A stretch of DNA of 64,000 nucleotides from Sphingobacterium spiritivorum (GCF_016724845.1 NZ_CP068082.1:3720001-3784000), one strand, 5' to 3'. Numbered from the stretch's first letter, positions 34,196 to 43,408 are shown. The notes: generated by a model not told the origin, from the letters alone. Translations and numbers: made by a program.

Positions 34196-34905
34196 TCTTA
34201 CTGATCGCTCACATATTGGGTGATTTTGTCTTCCAACCAAAAAAATGGGTGGAAGAAAGAGCGCGTCATATCCGTTTTATTTTTTATCATGTAGGTGTTC
34301 ATGCCGCATTGTTATGCCTGTTTTTCGCAAGAGATTTGCCAAATTGGTGGCCCGCAATAGCCGTGATTGTTTTGTCTCATTTGGCCATTGACAGTCTTAA
34401 AGTTTCTCTGGAACGTAAAATGAACAGCAACCCATTATTACTGTTCAGTATTGATCAGCTACTCCATTTGACAGTACTTGCAGCAGTAATTGGTTCTCAC
34501 TACGGTATTCCGGAGAGTTTTATATCTGCGATATGGTCTGTGCAGGCACAGATACTTCTGATTGGATTTTTGTTGACCGCATTTGTTTCTCCTATCGTAC
34601 TTCGTGTCTTTTTTAGCAAGTGGAATCAATCTGCAGAGGTCAATGCCCAGCGACAGGATTCATTGATTGATGCAGGCTGGATCATTGGAGTGTTGGAACG
34701 TCTTCTGATCGTGTTTTTTGTAAATATCAATTTTTTAGAAGGAATAGGGTTCTTATTAGCCGCCAAGTCTATTTTTAGATTTGGGGATTTAGCCAATGCA
34801 AAAGATAAAAAATTTACCGAGTATGTACTTGTTGGTACATTGGCCAGTTTTGTGATGGCAATAGCAATTGGTTTCCTGATCAAATGGCTGCTGCAGATAT
34901 CGTAG
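34177..34905 (+). CDS. DUF3307 membrane protein
   Basis: A 242-residue integral membrane protein with six or more hydrophobic spans and the conserved DUF3307 start LLIAHILGDFVFQPKKW, in which acidic and aromatic residues lie inside the first span. HLAIDSLKVSLERK is another family block. The ATG at 34177 is preferred over an in-frame TTG at 34153 because it gives the family's usual N-terminus and a 19-base overlap with the SatD-like gene. The two genes are commonly paired in Bacteroidota. No function is known. Confidence 0.8.
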   Translation: MLYTGLILLIAHILGDFVFQPKKWVEERARHIRFIFYHVGVHAALLCLFFARDLPNWWPAIAVIVLSHLAIDSLKVSLERKMNSNPLLLFSIDQLLHLTVLAAVIGSHYGIPESFISAIWSVQAQILLIGFLLTAFVSPIVLRVFFSKWNQSAEVNAQRQDSLIDAGWIIGVLERLLIVFFVNINFLEGIGFLLAAKSIFRFGDLANAKDKKFTEYVLVGTLASFVMAIAIGFLIKWLLQIS

Positions 34906-35055
34906 CTTGATGATTCGTTCCATAGACAGCCCGTTTAAAACCTGATTACATGCCATCAGTACCGTATTCCTTAGCTTATCAGACTTGCACTTTTGGGAAG
35001 TTATTTAATTTCACTTTTCTATTATATAATTGCGAAATAAGGGATACTTCACCGA

Positions 35056-35082
35056 TTTGTTTTAAATAAATCTTTATATTTG
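35056..35082 (+). promoter_or_regulatory. Promoter region of the fatty-acid hydroxylase gene
   Basis: TATATTTG (35075-35082) is an exact -7 element about 100 bases before the gene. A TTTG lies at 35056-35059, only 15 bases upstream, shorter than the usual 19. The rest of the 279-base gap from 34906 shows nothing coding. Confidence 0.5.
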
Positions 35083-35184
35083 CAGATTAAGTAGACAATC
35101 TGACTTTTTGATGATTTTCATTATAAAGTCAGAATTGTAGCTTTGTTGTTCAAGTTTTAGTGGTTAGATTCTTATCAAAAGGAA

Positions 35185-35859
35185 ATGGCAAAGAGAAATT
35201 ACGTATCAAATTCTACGGAATCCACACGAATGTTTAAAAATGATTTTTTAGAATCATTGACTAAGGTTCACTATTCTGTACCGATTATATTTTATCTTCC
35301 GGTAATCATATATTTTTCATGGAAGGCTATGGGTCCGGGTGAAATGAGTGTATGGATGTATATCGGGTATTTTGTTTTCGGTCTGGCTTTCTGGACTATT
35401 TTTGAGTATGCCCTGCATCGCTGGGTCTTTCATTATCATCCGAAAGGAAAGCTTTTAAAGCGTGTCCACTGGATTTTTCATGGTATTCACCACGATTATC
35501 CTAAGGATCGTCTTCGTCTGGTAATGCCGCTGTCAGCGAGTATTCCACTGGCTACACTGGTATATTTTATGTTCAGTCTGTTTTTTAGTAACGAATTTAT
35601 ACTGGCTGCATTTTTTGCAGGTTTTATGATTGGTTACCTTATCTATGACGAATCTCATTATGCTATGCACCATGCCAATTTTAAAAGTGGTATAATGAAG
35701 CGTATCAAACAACATCATATGTTGCACCATTATCAGGATCCTGAAAAAGGATTCGGAGTAAGTTCAGCTGTATGGGATGTCGTGTTTGACTCTGGTTTTG
35801 AAGAGAAAAAAGAGAAGGAAACCGAAAAGCAGCAAACAGAAAAAGAACAACTTTCGTAA
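35185..35859 (+). CDS. Fatty-acid hydroxylase/sterol desaturase superfamily protein
   Basis: A 224-residue membrane di-iron enzyme with two pairs of hydrophobic spans and the histidine clusters of the superfamily: HRWVFHYH (H78, H83, H85), HGIHH (H99-H103), HYAMHH and QHHMLHH. It most resembles the fatty-acid 2-hydroxylase (Scs7/FA2H) group, which hydroxylates the acyl chain of sphingolipids or ceramides. That would suit a sphingolipid-making Sphingobacterium. The C-terminal 20 residues are very charged (KKEKETEKQQTEKEQ). The gene is followed by its own terminator. Substrate is inferred, not shown. Confidence 0.85.
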   Translation: MAKRNYVSNSTESTRMFKNDFLESLTKVHYSVPIIFYLPVIIYFSWKAMGPGEMSVWMYIGYFVFGLAFWTIFEYALHRWVFHYHPKGKLLKRVHWIFHGIHHDYPKDRLRLVMPLSASIPLATLVYFMFSLFFSNEFILAAFFAGFMIGYLIYDESHYAMHHANFKSGIMKRIKQHHMLHHYQDPEKGFGVSSAVWDVVFDSGFEEKKEKETEKQQTEKEQLS

Positions 35860-35873
35860 AATCAAAAAAACAG

Positions 35874-35908
35874 GAACGGTAATGCAAAAAACATTACCGT
35901 TCTTTTTT
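35874..35908. terminator. Terminator between the hydroxylase and methyltransferase genes
   Basis: GAACGGTAATG (35874-35884) pairs with CATTACCGTTC (35892-35902), followed by a T run. It serves the plus-strand gene and lies at the end of the convergent minus-strand gene. Confidence 0.8.
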
Positions 35909-36485
35909 ATCTTTTGACAGCAACGATCACACCTGTAGACCAGTGCAGGCGCGTAAGGCAGAGATCATTCCGGCCGTCCAGATCACGAATAAGATGACGT
36001 ACCTTTTGATCGTGTCCTTCCGGCCAGTTGGGCTGCGGTAAAAGATCATCTATAAAATATATACCCCCTCTGTCGAGCATATCCAGACATGTTTCCAGTT
36101 CCAGAAACTTACCATGCCAGGTGTCTGCAAAAATAAAATCAAATTTTAACTCCTTATTCTCAAGCAGCCATTCTCCTGCGTCCTGCTGCACCAGTGTAAG
36201 ACGAGGATCTGAAGACAGATATTCCTTCGCAATAGTCAGAAAAGCCGGATCATGATCCACAGACAGTAATGTAGAGCTATCATCCATGCCCGACAACAGC
36301 CAGGAAGTCGAAAGACCTGTACCCGTACCCAATTCTAAAAAACGGGCATGCGGCTTGGAGGCAGCAAGCGTTTTCAGTAAGGAGCCTGTATGGATATCAC
36401 TGGCCATGTTAAAGCCGGAATTACGTGTTTTAAGAAGGATATCCGTGAATTTATCCGGATAGGAGTAGGTATCAGAGTTTAACAT
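35907..36485 (-). CDS. Class I SAM-dependent methyltransferase (O-methyltransferase type)
   Basis: A 192-residue Rossmann-fold methyltransferase with motif I FLELGTGTGLSTSWLL (about residues 40-55), LLSVDHDPAFLTIAKEYL (motif II, ribose-binding acid) and FDFIFADTWHGKF (motif IV, with Asp). This arrangement is typical of small-molecule O-methyltransferases related to the caffeoyl-CoA group. There is no signal peptide. It converges on the hydroxylase gene. The acceptor is unknown. Confidence 0.85.
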   Translation of the reverse strand: MLNSDTYSYPDKFTDILLKTRNSGFNMASDIHTGSLLKTLAASKPHARFLELGTGTGLSTSWLLSGMDDSSTLLSVDHDPAFLTIAKEYLSSDPRLTLVQQDAGEWLLENKELKFDFIFADTWHGKFLELETCLDMLDRGGIYFIDDLLPQPNWPEGHDQKVRHLIRDLDGRNDLCLTRLHWSTGVIVAVKR

Positions 36486-36564
36486 ATTTTCAGCCTATGG
36501 TTAGCATAAAATGGATCAGATATATAAAAATATGTAAATTAGATGAGATTATAATCCTAACACC

Positions 36565-37698
36565 ATGTCCGATATCCAAAAAATTATATTTTCCCTGCTT
36601 TTTATCTTTTCTTCAACAGGTATTTACGCCCAGCATTCCGGAACGGCAAAGTCCATTCAGCAGATTGCTGAAAAATATCAGGCAGTAGGGGTAGCTGCAG
36701 TCGTGGTGAAAGACAGTAAGATTGTATTTACCAGCAATTACGGTTATCAGGATCAGGACACGCGGAAGTTACTCAATGACTCCACATTGTTTAGAATCGC
36801 TTCTATCTCAAAATCGTTCTCCGCTACTTCCGTTATGCAACTGATTGAAACCGGCCGGTTATCACTGAAAGATGATTGCAGTCAATTGATCGGTTTCCCC
36901 GTTCGTAATCCAAAATTTCCTGAGCAGGTCATAACATTGGAAATGTTACTGTCACACACATCAGGTATCAATGATAAAAACGGTTATTTTGATCTGGATG
37001 TAATCAATCCGCAAAAGAATAAAAACTGGTCAGATAGTTACAACGACTATGCGCCGGGGAAAGGTTACCAATACTGCAATCTTAATTTTAACATGATCGG
37101 CGCTATTATAGAAAGAGTCACAGGTCAGCGCTTTGATCAGTATGTGGAAGAGCATGTTTTACGTCCGCTGCAGCTGTATGGTGGCTATTGTGTGGATTCT
37201 TTGGATCGTTCCAGATTTGCCACCTTATACGCTTACGAGAATGGCAGTTTTGTGGCACAGCCTGCGGCCTATAATCCGCGTAGTGAAGAAATACGTAACT
37301 ATACATTAGGACATTCTGCTCCTGTATTTTCACCGACAGGTGGCATGAAAATTTCAGCAGGAGATCTTGCCCGGTATATGATCATGCATATGAATTACGG
37401 TCGGGGTAACGGCAAAAAAATAATTAGCAAAAAAAGTGCGATAGCGATGCAGACCAAACGAAGTGATAATGAAAATTACGGTCTGGCGCTTTGGAGTACA
37501 GATAAACTTATTCCTCATGTAAATCTTACGGGACATACAGGTTCTGCATACGGATTATACAGTACTATGTTTTTTGATCCGAAACATAAATATGGTTTTG
37601 TCGTTATTACAAATGGATGCAGGCTGTCCGAAACCTCCGGATATAATCTGATGTTACAGGAAATTGTGAATCTCTTATATCAGGATTATATTAAATAA
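36565..37698 (+). CDS. Exported serine hydrolase, class C beta-lactamase/PBP4* type
   Basis: A 377-residue protein with a signal peptide (residues 1-20, IIFSLLFIFSSTGIYAQ) and the penicillin-binding-like serine hydrolase fold. The nucleophile motif is SISK (in FRIASISKSFSA, about residues 79-82). The second motif is YQYCN (about 167-171) with the Tyr-x-Asn pattern, and the third is HTGS, in place of KTG, in LTGHTGSAYGLY. These match the esterase/D-aminopeptidase branch (family S12) rather than a true resistance beta-lactamase. It stands alone in a plus-strand run of exported proteins. Confidence 0.88.
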   Translation: MSDIQKIIFSLLFIFSSTGIYAQHSGTAKSIQQIAEKYQAVGVAAVVVKDSKIVFTSNYGYQDQDTRKLLNDSTLFRIASISKSFSATSVMQLIETGRLSLKDDCSQLIGFPVRNPKFPEQVITLEMLLSHTSGINDKNGYFDLDVINPQKNKNWSDSYNDYAPGKGYQYCNLNFNMIGAIIERVTGQRFDQYVEEHVLRPLQLYGGYCVDSLDRSRFATLYAYENGSFVAQPAAYNPRSEEIRNYTLGHSAPVFSPTGGMKISAGDLARYMIMHMNYGRGNGKKIISKKSAIAMQTKRSDNENYGLALWSTDKLIPHVNLTGHTGSAYGLYSTMFFDPKHKYGFVVITNGCRLSETSGYNLMLQEIVNLLYQDYIK

Positions 37699-37843
37699 AG
37701 ATTTTATAGCCTGATTGGCGCGAAATTTGAATTTAACATTTACACTGGCGTAACTTTTAGAAAATATCTATATCTTAATATTGATGAAATTATTCGTTAC
37801 ACAGAAAATGATATCATATTTAATAACGTAAACTCTAACTATT

Positions 37844-38341
37844 ATGCACAAACTCATTTTAATAGCTTTATTGATCGTTGCAAAGTCGGCATATGCCCAA
37901 AAAATGGATTTGGATCAGGTGAGAAAAGATTTTAATAAAGGCGTTAAAAATGAAGAACTCTGTAAGAACCACCTGGAGGTATTGAAGAAAAATGCGAAAT
38001 CTCCTGAAGAGTTGGGTTACTATGCCGCATATCATATGTTTATGGCCAATCATACCGGCAATCCTTTCAAAAAAATGAGCTATTTCAAAGGAGGAAGAAA
38101 GGTGTTGGAAGATGTAATCAAGAAAAATCCGCAGAATATAGAACTACGTTTTATTCGTCTATGTATTCAGTTTTATATCCCTAAGTTTCTCAACTATCAT
38201 GATAATATAGAGACAGACAAAGATTTTGTCATGAATAATCTCTATAAAATGAAAGATAACGATGTAAAGTTGTTGATCTTTAATTATTTAAAAGGAGCCA
38301 ATATGTATACTAATGAAGAGCTGGCTCTTCTGGGGAGATAA
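37844..38341 (+). CDS. Exported hypothetical protein
   Basis: A 165-residue protein with a clear signal peptide (MHKLILIALLIVAKSAYA, cleavage before QKM) and no later hydrophobic span, so periplasmic. The mature part is helical and basic, with the blocks YYAAYHMFMANHTGNPFKKM and IELRFIRLCIQFYIPKFL, which look like helical repeats. I recognise no named family. It lies 145 bases after the serine hydrolase gene and 190 before the GIN-domain gene. Confidence 0.75.
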   Translation: MHKLILIALLIVAKSAYAQKMDLDQVRKDFNKGVKNEELCKNHLEVLKKNAKSPEELGYYAAYHMFMANHTGNPFKKMSYFKGGRKVLEDVIKKNPQNIELRFIRLCIQFYIPKFLNYHDNIETDKDFVMNNLYKMKDNDVKLLIFNYLKGANMYTNEELALLGR

Positions 38342-38531
38342 TAGTAATCCTGTTTTTCTGTTTACCTATCGTAAAATTGTCTCAAAACAAGCTTTTTGGA
38401 GTGCTATTTGATATATTCAGACGTATTAGATGAAATTATATGCAGGTATTATCTGTACGGTAAAGTATGGGGATAATATCAAAATAGTATTCACTTATAT
38501 CATTATTCTACAAAAATTAAATTACAGACAG

Positions 38532-39203
38532 ATGAAAAAAATAATCGCAATCGGCTTTTTGTTTATGTTGGCCAAAGTTGGTATGGCGCAAACCAGAGAA
38601 GTGGGTCCTTTTGCCAAAGTAGAAGTTACAGATAAAATCAATGTTGAGCTGATCAACAGCAGTACATATAAGGTCGTTATTTCAGGAAATCCGTCTAATG
38701 AAGTAGATGTCATCCAGAAGAACGGGACATTACGTCTCAAAATGAACACGCTGAATATGATGAACGGAGAGGGAATACATATCAAAGTATATGGAAATAA
38801 TATCAGTGAATTGACCGCAAAGAAGGGCGCAATTGTGAAGGCAAATGAGGAGGAGATCTTAAGCAGCAATATTCTTAATCTGTCTGCTTCAGAAGGAGGT
38901 TTATTAAGTCTGAAAGTGTCAGGTCAGGAAATCAAAGTGAGTGCAAGTAAAGGTGGTACAGTACAGGCGAGCGGAAAGACACCTCGTCAGGAAGTTCAGC
39001 TGACATTCGGAGGCAATTATGACGGCCGATCCCTGGTGTCAGAAAATGCAAAAGTTACTGTCAATGGAGGAGGAAGATGTGAAGTAAACGTCAAGCAAAC
39101 TATTGATTCACAAGTCAGAGCCGGAGGTATTATCCACGTATACGGTAATCCGGCTCAGCGTAATGAGAAAAAACTGGCGGGAGGAACCATAGAATACAAG
39201 TAA
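38532..39203 (+). CDS. GIN-domain (DUF2807) exported protein
   Basis: A 223-residue protein with a signal peptide (MKKIIAIGFLFMLAKVGMAQ) and a right-handed beta-helix of the GIN domain (DUF2807), shown by repeating short strands such as YKVVISGNPSNEVDV, LRLKMNTLNM and LTAKKGAIVKANEE. Such proteins are common cell-surface or periplasmic proteins of Bacteroidota with unknown function. The start is placed at 38532, since the in-frame upstream stretch has no signal-peptide character. The pattern continues to the C-terminus, where it ends in GGTIEYK. Confidence 0.8.
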   Translation: MKKIIAIGFLFMLAKVGMAQTREVGPFAKVEVTDKINVELINSSTYKVVISGNPSNEVDVIQKNGTLRLKMNTLNMMNGEGIHIKVYGNNISELTAKKGAIVKANEEEILSSNILNLSASEGGLLSLKVSGQEIKVSASKGGTVQASGKTPRQEVQLTFGGNYDGRSLVSENAKVTVNGGGRCEVNVKQTIDSQVRAGGIIHVYGNPAQRNEKKLAGGTIEYK

Positions 39204-39338
39204 TGCCGGGATTCAGTCCGGATAGCTATTCATTTAATTTAAATATAAAGCTAAAATCAGCAATCCCGGATTTGATCCTGTAATATTCGCAGATAAGCTG
39301 TATAATTGCTTATTATAACCTTTGATGGAGGCAAGATA

Positions 39339-40262
39339 GTGACAAGAGAAGAATCTTCTGATGACAAATTTAATATTAAGAGCTACCTGATCATTAGCGC
39401 AGTAGGCGCTGTGCTATTGGTGTCGCTTACGATATTTGTAATGAAGATTTTTATGGAACCTGAGAAAAAAATCAGAGCCAAGGTCTTCAATCAGGATATG
39501 ACACTCAATCAGGATCTGATCTATATCGATAATACGGCGGGTGCACAAAAATGGCACTGGGACTTTGGAAATGGAGATGTGTCTACCCAGCAGGATGGTA
39601 AATACAGATATAAGTCAGCCGGAACGTATGTCGTAAGGCTGGTCGTCAATGACAATCTCCATGAACAGTTTTTTGTAACAGTAAAAGATTCTGTCGCCAA
39701 AGTCGTAGACAGCACGCTGCAGATATCGGGCCCTTCAGCCGGAACTATTCTCAAAGAGGTCAGAATGGAGGTCGACGGTCCCGGAGAGATCTATCAGTGG
39801 CAGTTTGGAGAAAGCGGTAAGGTAGATGTTATCGGCAAAGTCGCTTTGTATACCTATTCCAAACCCGGAAGGTACCGTGTGAAAGTTAAATCCGATAAAA
39901 CCCTGTCTTATACCTACCACACACTTGTGATAGACGGAGCAAAAACAGACAGTCTGGATAGTCTGGCCGCTGAAAATCAGGTACAGAAGGTTGCAATAGA
40001 TGATCTGAAAGCGCAGCTACAGGCTATTGCAGACGGCGGAGATTTCAATGTGAGATACAGCTACATTTTAAATAAGTTTTTTTGTAAAAATGAACGTACA
40101 GGTGTAACGATCAAAAGTGGTGGAGCAATCAAACAACAGGATATATACAGTTATTGTATAGGACTCACCTTTGGGGGCGGAGTGAAGATCGATAACATAC
40201 TTCTGATGAGAGTGCCCAATTCCAGCTGCTATCAGTCACTTATTGTGACACAACATAAATAA
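39339..40262 (+). CDS. Membrane-anchored PKD-domain protein
   Basis: A 307-residue protein with one N-terminal span (about residues 17-40, YLIISAVGAVLLVSLTIFV) and two PKD-like beta domains outside the membrane (QKWHWDFGNGDVSTQQDGKY, then IYQWQFGESGKVDVIGKVAL). The GTG at 39339 is chosen as start because a GGAGG Shine-Dalgarno lies 7 bases before it; an in-frame TTG at 39306 has none. The C-terminal third has a short coiled-coil (LAAENQVQKVAIDDLKAQL) and a cysteine-containing domain. PKD proteins of this layout occur in Bacteroidota type VI secretion loci, but no other such gene is present here, so that link stays speculative. Confidence 0.75.
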   Translation: MTREESSDDKFNIKSYLIISAVGAVLLVSLTIFVMKIFMEPEKKIRAKVFNQDMTLNQDLIYIDNTAGAQKWHWDFGNGDVSTQQDGKYRYKSAGTYVVRLVVNDNLHEQFFVTVKDSVAKVVDSTLQISGPSAGTILKEVRMEVDGPGEIYQWQFGESGKVDVIGKVALYTYSKPGRYRVKVKSDKTLSYTYHTLVIDGAKTDSLDSLAAENQVQKVAIDDLKAQLQAIADGGDFNVRYSYILNKFFCKNERTGVTIKSGGAIKQQDIYSYCIGLTFGGGVKIDNILLMRVPNSSCYQSLIVTQHK

Positions 40263-40267
40263 GAATA

Positions 40268-40304
40268 TTCAATCCCCCTGAACTTAACCTCAAGGGGGAT
40301 TGAA
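40268..40304. terminator. Bidirectional terminator between the PKD and DUF1080 genes
   Basis: TTCAATCCCCCT (40268-40279) pairs with AGGGGGATTGAA (40293-40304) between two convergent genes. No strong T run on either side. Confidence 0.65.
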
Positions 40305-40316
40305 TGCATGTATATT

Positions 40317-41705
40317 TTACTTCAGCTCTTTGATTTTGATAGAGCGGAAAGAGACATTGTCACCATGGTCCTGCAAAAGGATATGTCCCTGCGGTGCCTG
40401 ACCAAAGTTTTTCCAGTCTTTGTATTTACTGCCAGCCACCAGATCCAGATACTCTTTAGAGCCCCTCACATAAGATAGCATAAGTTCACCGTTGAGGTAA
40501 TGTTCAACCCGGTTGTCAGGATAAACGACGATGCGTCCCGTATTCCATTCTCCGATTGGTTTTACTGCTCTTGCATTCTTTTTGGAAGTGATCAGATCGT
40601 AAAGTGAGGCAAGTGTACGGTTTCCGTCTTTTCCCAGTTTCGCATCCGGATGTTCTTTATCATCCAAAACCTGATATTCCAAGCCTATAGCCGAGCCCGA
40701 AGTCTGTTCGTTAAGAGTGACAAAATATTTAACTCCGCTGTTGGCTCCAGGAGAAAGCTTAAACTGAAAAGTCAGATCAAAGGCTTTATATTGTGCATCA
40801 GTAACAATGTCACCTCCATTTGTAGACTCCCCACCAGTAGATGGCAGTACGGAGATAGTACCATTTTTGATCTCCCAGCCTTTTGAAGGAAATTCTTTAC
40901 CCCTTGCACTATGCCATCCGGCTGTACTCTTCCCGTCAAATAATAACTTATACCCGTTTTGCTGTTCTGCCTTTGAAAGCTGGTTGAGGTGCAGGTTTGT
41001 GATATAAATATCTTTTGGAAATGCCTTAGCTTTAAGATTTTCCGTTTGAATGCGGACATTTTTAAAATATACTTTCTTACCGTCATCCGCATCTGCGATA
41101 TTATGTACCTGCAGACCGATATAACCAGTCTGATCTATAGTGTCGATGACAGCTGCTGTAGGAATTCCGTTGACCCAAGTTCTCACTTCATCACCAATAG
41201 CTTCAATACGAATAGCATTATACTCATTCTTACGGAATGCTTTTTTAGCATTTTGATTGAGATCTAAGGGATATAGCCAGCCTCTTCGTGCTTCATCATA
41301 GATACCTCCGGTCCAGGCTCTTGCTGTCGGATCCACTTCCACCTGTTTGCCATACATCCGGCCGCGGCCATCATTAGCCTGCGGGTCAATATGGCTTCTG
41401 ATCTGTATACCCGAATTGGTATTGTCGCCTTCAAGTTTGACTTCAAGCTCCAGTATGAAATCACCATACTCTTTTTCAGTAACTAAAAATGAATTAGGTG
41501 TTTTCTTCGTCATAGTACCTACTATAACTCCATTCTCTACAACATATGGAGCTTTACCGCCTACGGTTTTCCAGCCAGCCAGTGTTTTGCCGTCAAAAAT
41601 AGTAGCTTTAGTTTGCTGAGCCTGTGTTGTAAATGTGGTGGATGCAAGCAGGCATCCGGTAGCGAGCAGAATTTTTGAAATAGAACTTAATTTTGTGTGT
41701 GTCAT
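40317..41705 (-). CDS. Exported protein with two DUF1080 domains (3-keto-disaccharide hydrolase family)
   Basis: A 462-residue protein with a signal peptide (residues 1-29, ending TTQAQQ) and two concanavalin-like DUF1080 domains, at about residues 33-210 (IFDGKTLAGWKTVGGKAPYV, NSGIQIRSH) and 243-460 (LLFDGKSTAGWHSARGKE, NSGVKYFVTL, GNRTLASLYDLI). The family acts on 3-keto-sugar glycosides or related saccharides in Bacteroidota. It is divergent from a Tat-exported Gfo/Idh/MocA oxidoreductase, a frequent partner that makes 3-keto sugars. Tandem DUF1080 proteins are known. The precise substrate is not visible. Confidence 0.85.
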   Translation of the reverse strand: MTHTKLSSISKILLATGCLLASTTFTTQAQQTKATIFDGKTLAGWKTVGGKAPYVVENGVIVGTMTKKTPNSFLVTEKEYGDFILELEVKLEGDNTNSGIQIRSHIDPQANDGRGRMYGKQVEVDPTARAWTGGIYDEARRGWLYPLDLNQNAKKAFRKNEYNAIRIEAIGDEVRTWVNGIPTAAVIDTIDQTGYIGLQVHNIADADDGKKVYFKNVRIQTENLKAKAFPKDIYITNLHLNQLSKAEQQNGYKLLFDGKSTAGWHSARGKEFPSKGWEIKNGTISVLPSTGGESTNGGDIVTDAQYKAFDLTFQFKLSPGANSGVKYFVTLNEQTSGSAIGLEYQVLDDKEHPDAKLGKDGNRTLASLYDLITSKKNARAVKPIGEWNTGRIVVYPDNRVEHYLNGELMLSYVRGSKEYLDLVAGSKYKDWKNFGQAPQGHILLQDHGDNVSFRSIKIKELK

Positions 41706-41880
41706 AATAGTTTAGGGTTGTAAAGCCTTTTAAAAGTTTATTTTGGAGTTATAAAATTGTTAATTTTATTTGGATTTTTATATAGAATTAATAAAAAATA
41801 ATTAAATTAGAGGGGTAAATTTAATTTTTGTCTCTGTAATCCCGGACAAACTCTTAATTATAAACTTGTAATCTCAAATC

Positions 41881-43311
41881 ATGAAAAATACAACCTCTTT
41901 TTCGAGACGGACATTTTTGCGCAATAGTCTGTTGCTGTCGGGTGCTACTATCGCTTTACCGTCTTTCTTAGCTGCTTCAGCACCGGTAAAATTAGCACGA
42001 CCTAATGAACGGATTAATTTGGCCTGTATTGGCATCGGAAACAGAGGTGCAGATATTATTCAGGATCTTTACAAGACAGGACTGGTCAATATTGTGGCAC
42101 TGTGTGATGTTGATATGGGCGCACCTCATACGCTTCCGATCCTTCAGCAATTTCCGGATGTACCCCGGTTTCAGGATTTCAGGCAATTGTTTGATAAGAT
42201 GAGTAATCAGATCGATGCAGTCTCTATAGGAGTTCCGGATTTTTCTCATTTTCCGATAACCATGATGGCCATAGATCTTGGAAAGCATGTGTATGTAGAG
42301 AAGCCAATGGCCAGAACTTTTCAGGAAGTAGAATTAATGATGAAAAAGGCTGCTAAGTTCAATAAAGTGGTGACACAAATGGGTAATCAGGGACACTCGG
42401 AAGCGAATTACTTTCAATTTAAAGCCTGGAAGGAAGCCGGAATTATTAAAGATGTAACGGCAATTACCGCACATATGAATGCTCCCAGACGCTGGCATAC
42501 CTGGGATACGAATATCAAGTCATTTCCGCCTAAAGAGCCAACACCTTCGACATTAGATTGGGAATTGTGGCAGATGGCTACTCAGGGGCATGACTTTAAT
42601 AAAGATTTTGTCAACGGGCAATGGAGATGCTGGTTTGATTTTGGAATGGGCGCTTTGGGAGACTGGGGTGCACATATATTGGATACGGCACATGAGTTTC
42701 TGGATCTGGGATTACCTTATGAGGTGAATCCTGTTAATCTGGACGGTCATAATGACTTTTTCTTTCCGATGTCTACTACGCTGGCATTCCGCTTTCCTAA
42801 GCGGGGAGATATGCCGGCTCTGGATATTACCTGGTACGATGGTATCAACAATCTGCCACCAATACCGGAAGGATATGGCGTATCCGGATTAGATCCGAAT
42901 ATTCCGCCTCCGACAACCGGTAAGATCGAACCTGCAAAACTTAATCCGGGTAAGATTATCTACAGTAAGAATCTGACTTTCAAAGGTGGATCACATGGTA
43001 GTACACTGTCCATTATACCGGAAGAACAGGCTTTGGCCATGGCCGGAAAACTTCCGGAAGTACCGCAGAGTCCGTCCAATCATTTCCTTAATTTTATTCG
43101 CAGTTGTAAAGGAGAAGAAAAGACAAGATCTTCCTTCGACATTGCAGGTCCTTTAAGTCAGGTCTTCTGTTTAGGGGTATTGGCCCAGAAATTAGGGACA
43201 AAACTTGAATTTGACCGTAAAAGCAAAAAAATCACAAATAATAAGTTTGCTAACAGCTTACTAGCGGGACCTCCTCCGAGAAAAGGCTGGGAGCAATATT
43301 ATAAAATCTAA
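41881..43311 (+). CDS. Tat-exported Gfo/Idh/MocA oxidoreductase
   Basis: A 476-residue NAD(P)-dependent sugar oxidoreductase with a twin-arginine signal (SFSRRTFLRNSLLLSGATIA). The Rossmann region is INLACIGIGNRGADIIQDL and the catalytic strand is KHVYVEKPMARTFQEVE, holding the EKP motif. The C-terminal beta domain carries WDYG-type blocks (CWFDFGMGALGDWGAHILD). Export of the folded protein with bound NAD(P) is what Tat signals serve. Members next to DUF1080 genes are thought to oxidise glycosides at C3, so this pair probably works on one saccharide outside the cytoplasm. It ends at a hairpin terminator. Confidence 0.9.
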   Translation: MKNTTSFSRRTFLRNSLLLSGATIALPSFLAASAPVKLARPNERINLACIGIGNRGADIIQDLYKTGLVNIVALCDVDMGAPHTLPILQQFPDVPRFQDFRQLFDKMSNQIDAVSIGVPDFSHFPITMMAIDLGKHVYVEKPMARTFQEVELMMKKAAKFNKVVTQMGNQGHSEANYFQFKAWKEAGIIKDVTAITAHMNAPRRWHTWDTNIKSFPPKEPTPSTLDWELWQMATQGHDFNKDFVNGQWRCWFDFGMGALGDWGAHILDTAHEFLDLGLPYEVNPVNLDGHNDFFFPMSTTLAFRFPKRGDMPALDITWYDGINNLPPIPEGYGVSGLDPNIPPPTTGKIEPAKLNPGKIIYSKNLTFKGGSHGSTLSIIPEEQALAMAGKLPEVPQSPSNHFLNFIRSCKGEEKTRSSFDIAGPLSQVFCLGVLAQKLGTKLEFDRKSKKITNNKFANSLLAGPPPRKGWEQYYKI

Positions 43312-43355
43312 AAGATCAGGCCAAACTATTTTAGTTCCTGAAATTTATATAATAG

Positions 43356-43387
43356 TAAAGCCGTTCTTTTAACAAAGAACGGCTTTA
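43356..43387. terminator. Bidirectional terminator between the Gfo/Idh/MocA and nitroreductase genes
   Basis: TAAAGCCGTTCTTT (43356-43369) pairs with AAAGAACGGCTTTA (43374-43387) around a 4-base loop, between convergent genes. Confidence 0.75.
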
Positions 43388-43408
43388 TGCTGTCATTTTA
43401 AGTAAGTA

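Noticed and set aside
36565..37698. Antibiotic-resistance beta-lactamase
   Set aside because: The third motif is HTG instead of KTG and the protein fits the S12 esterase/peptidase branch; resistance is not supported.
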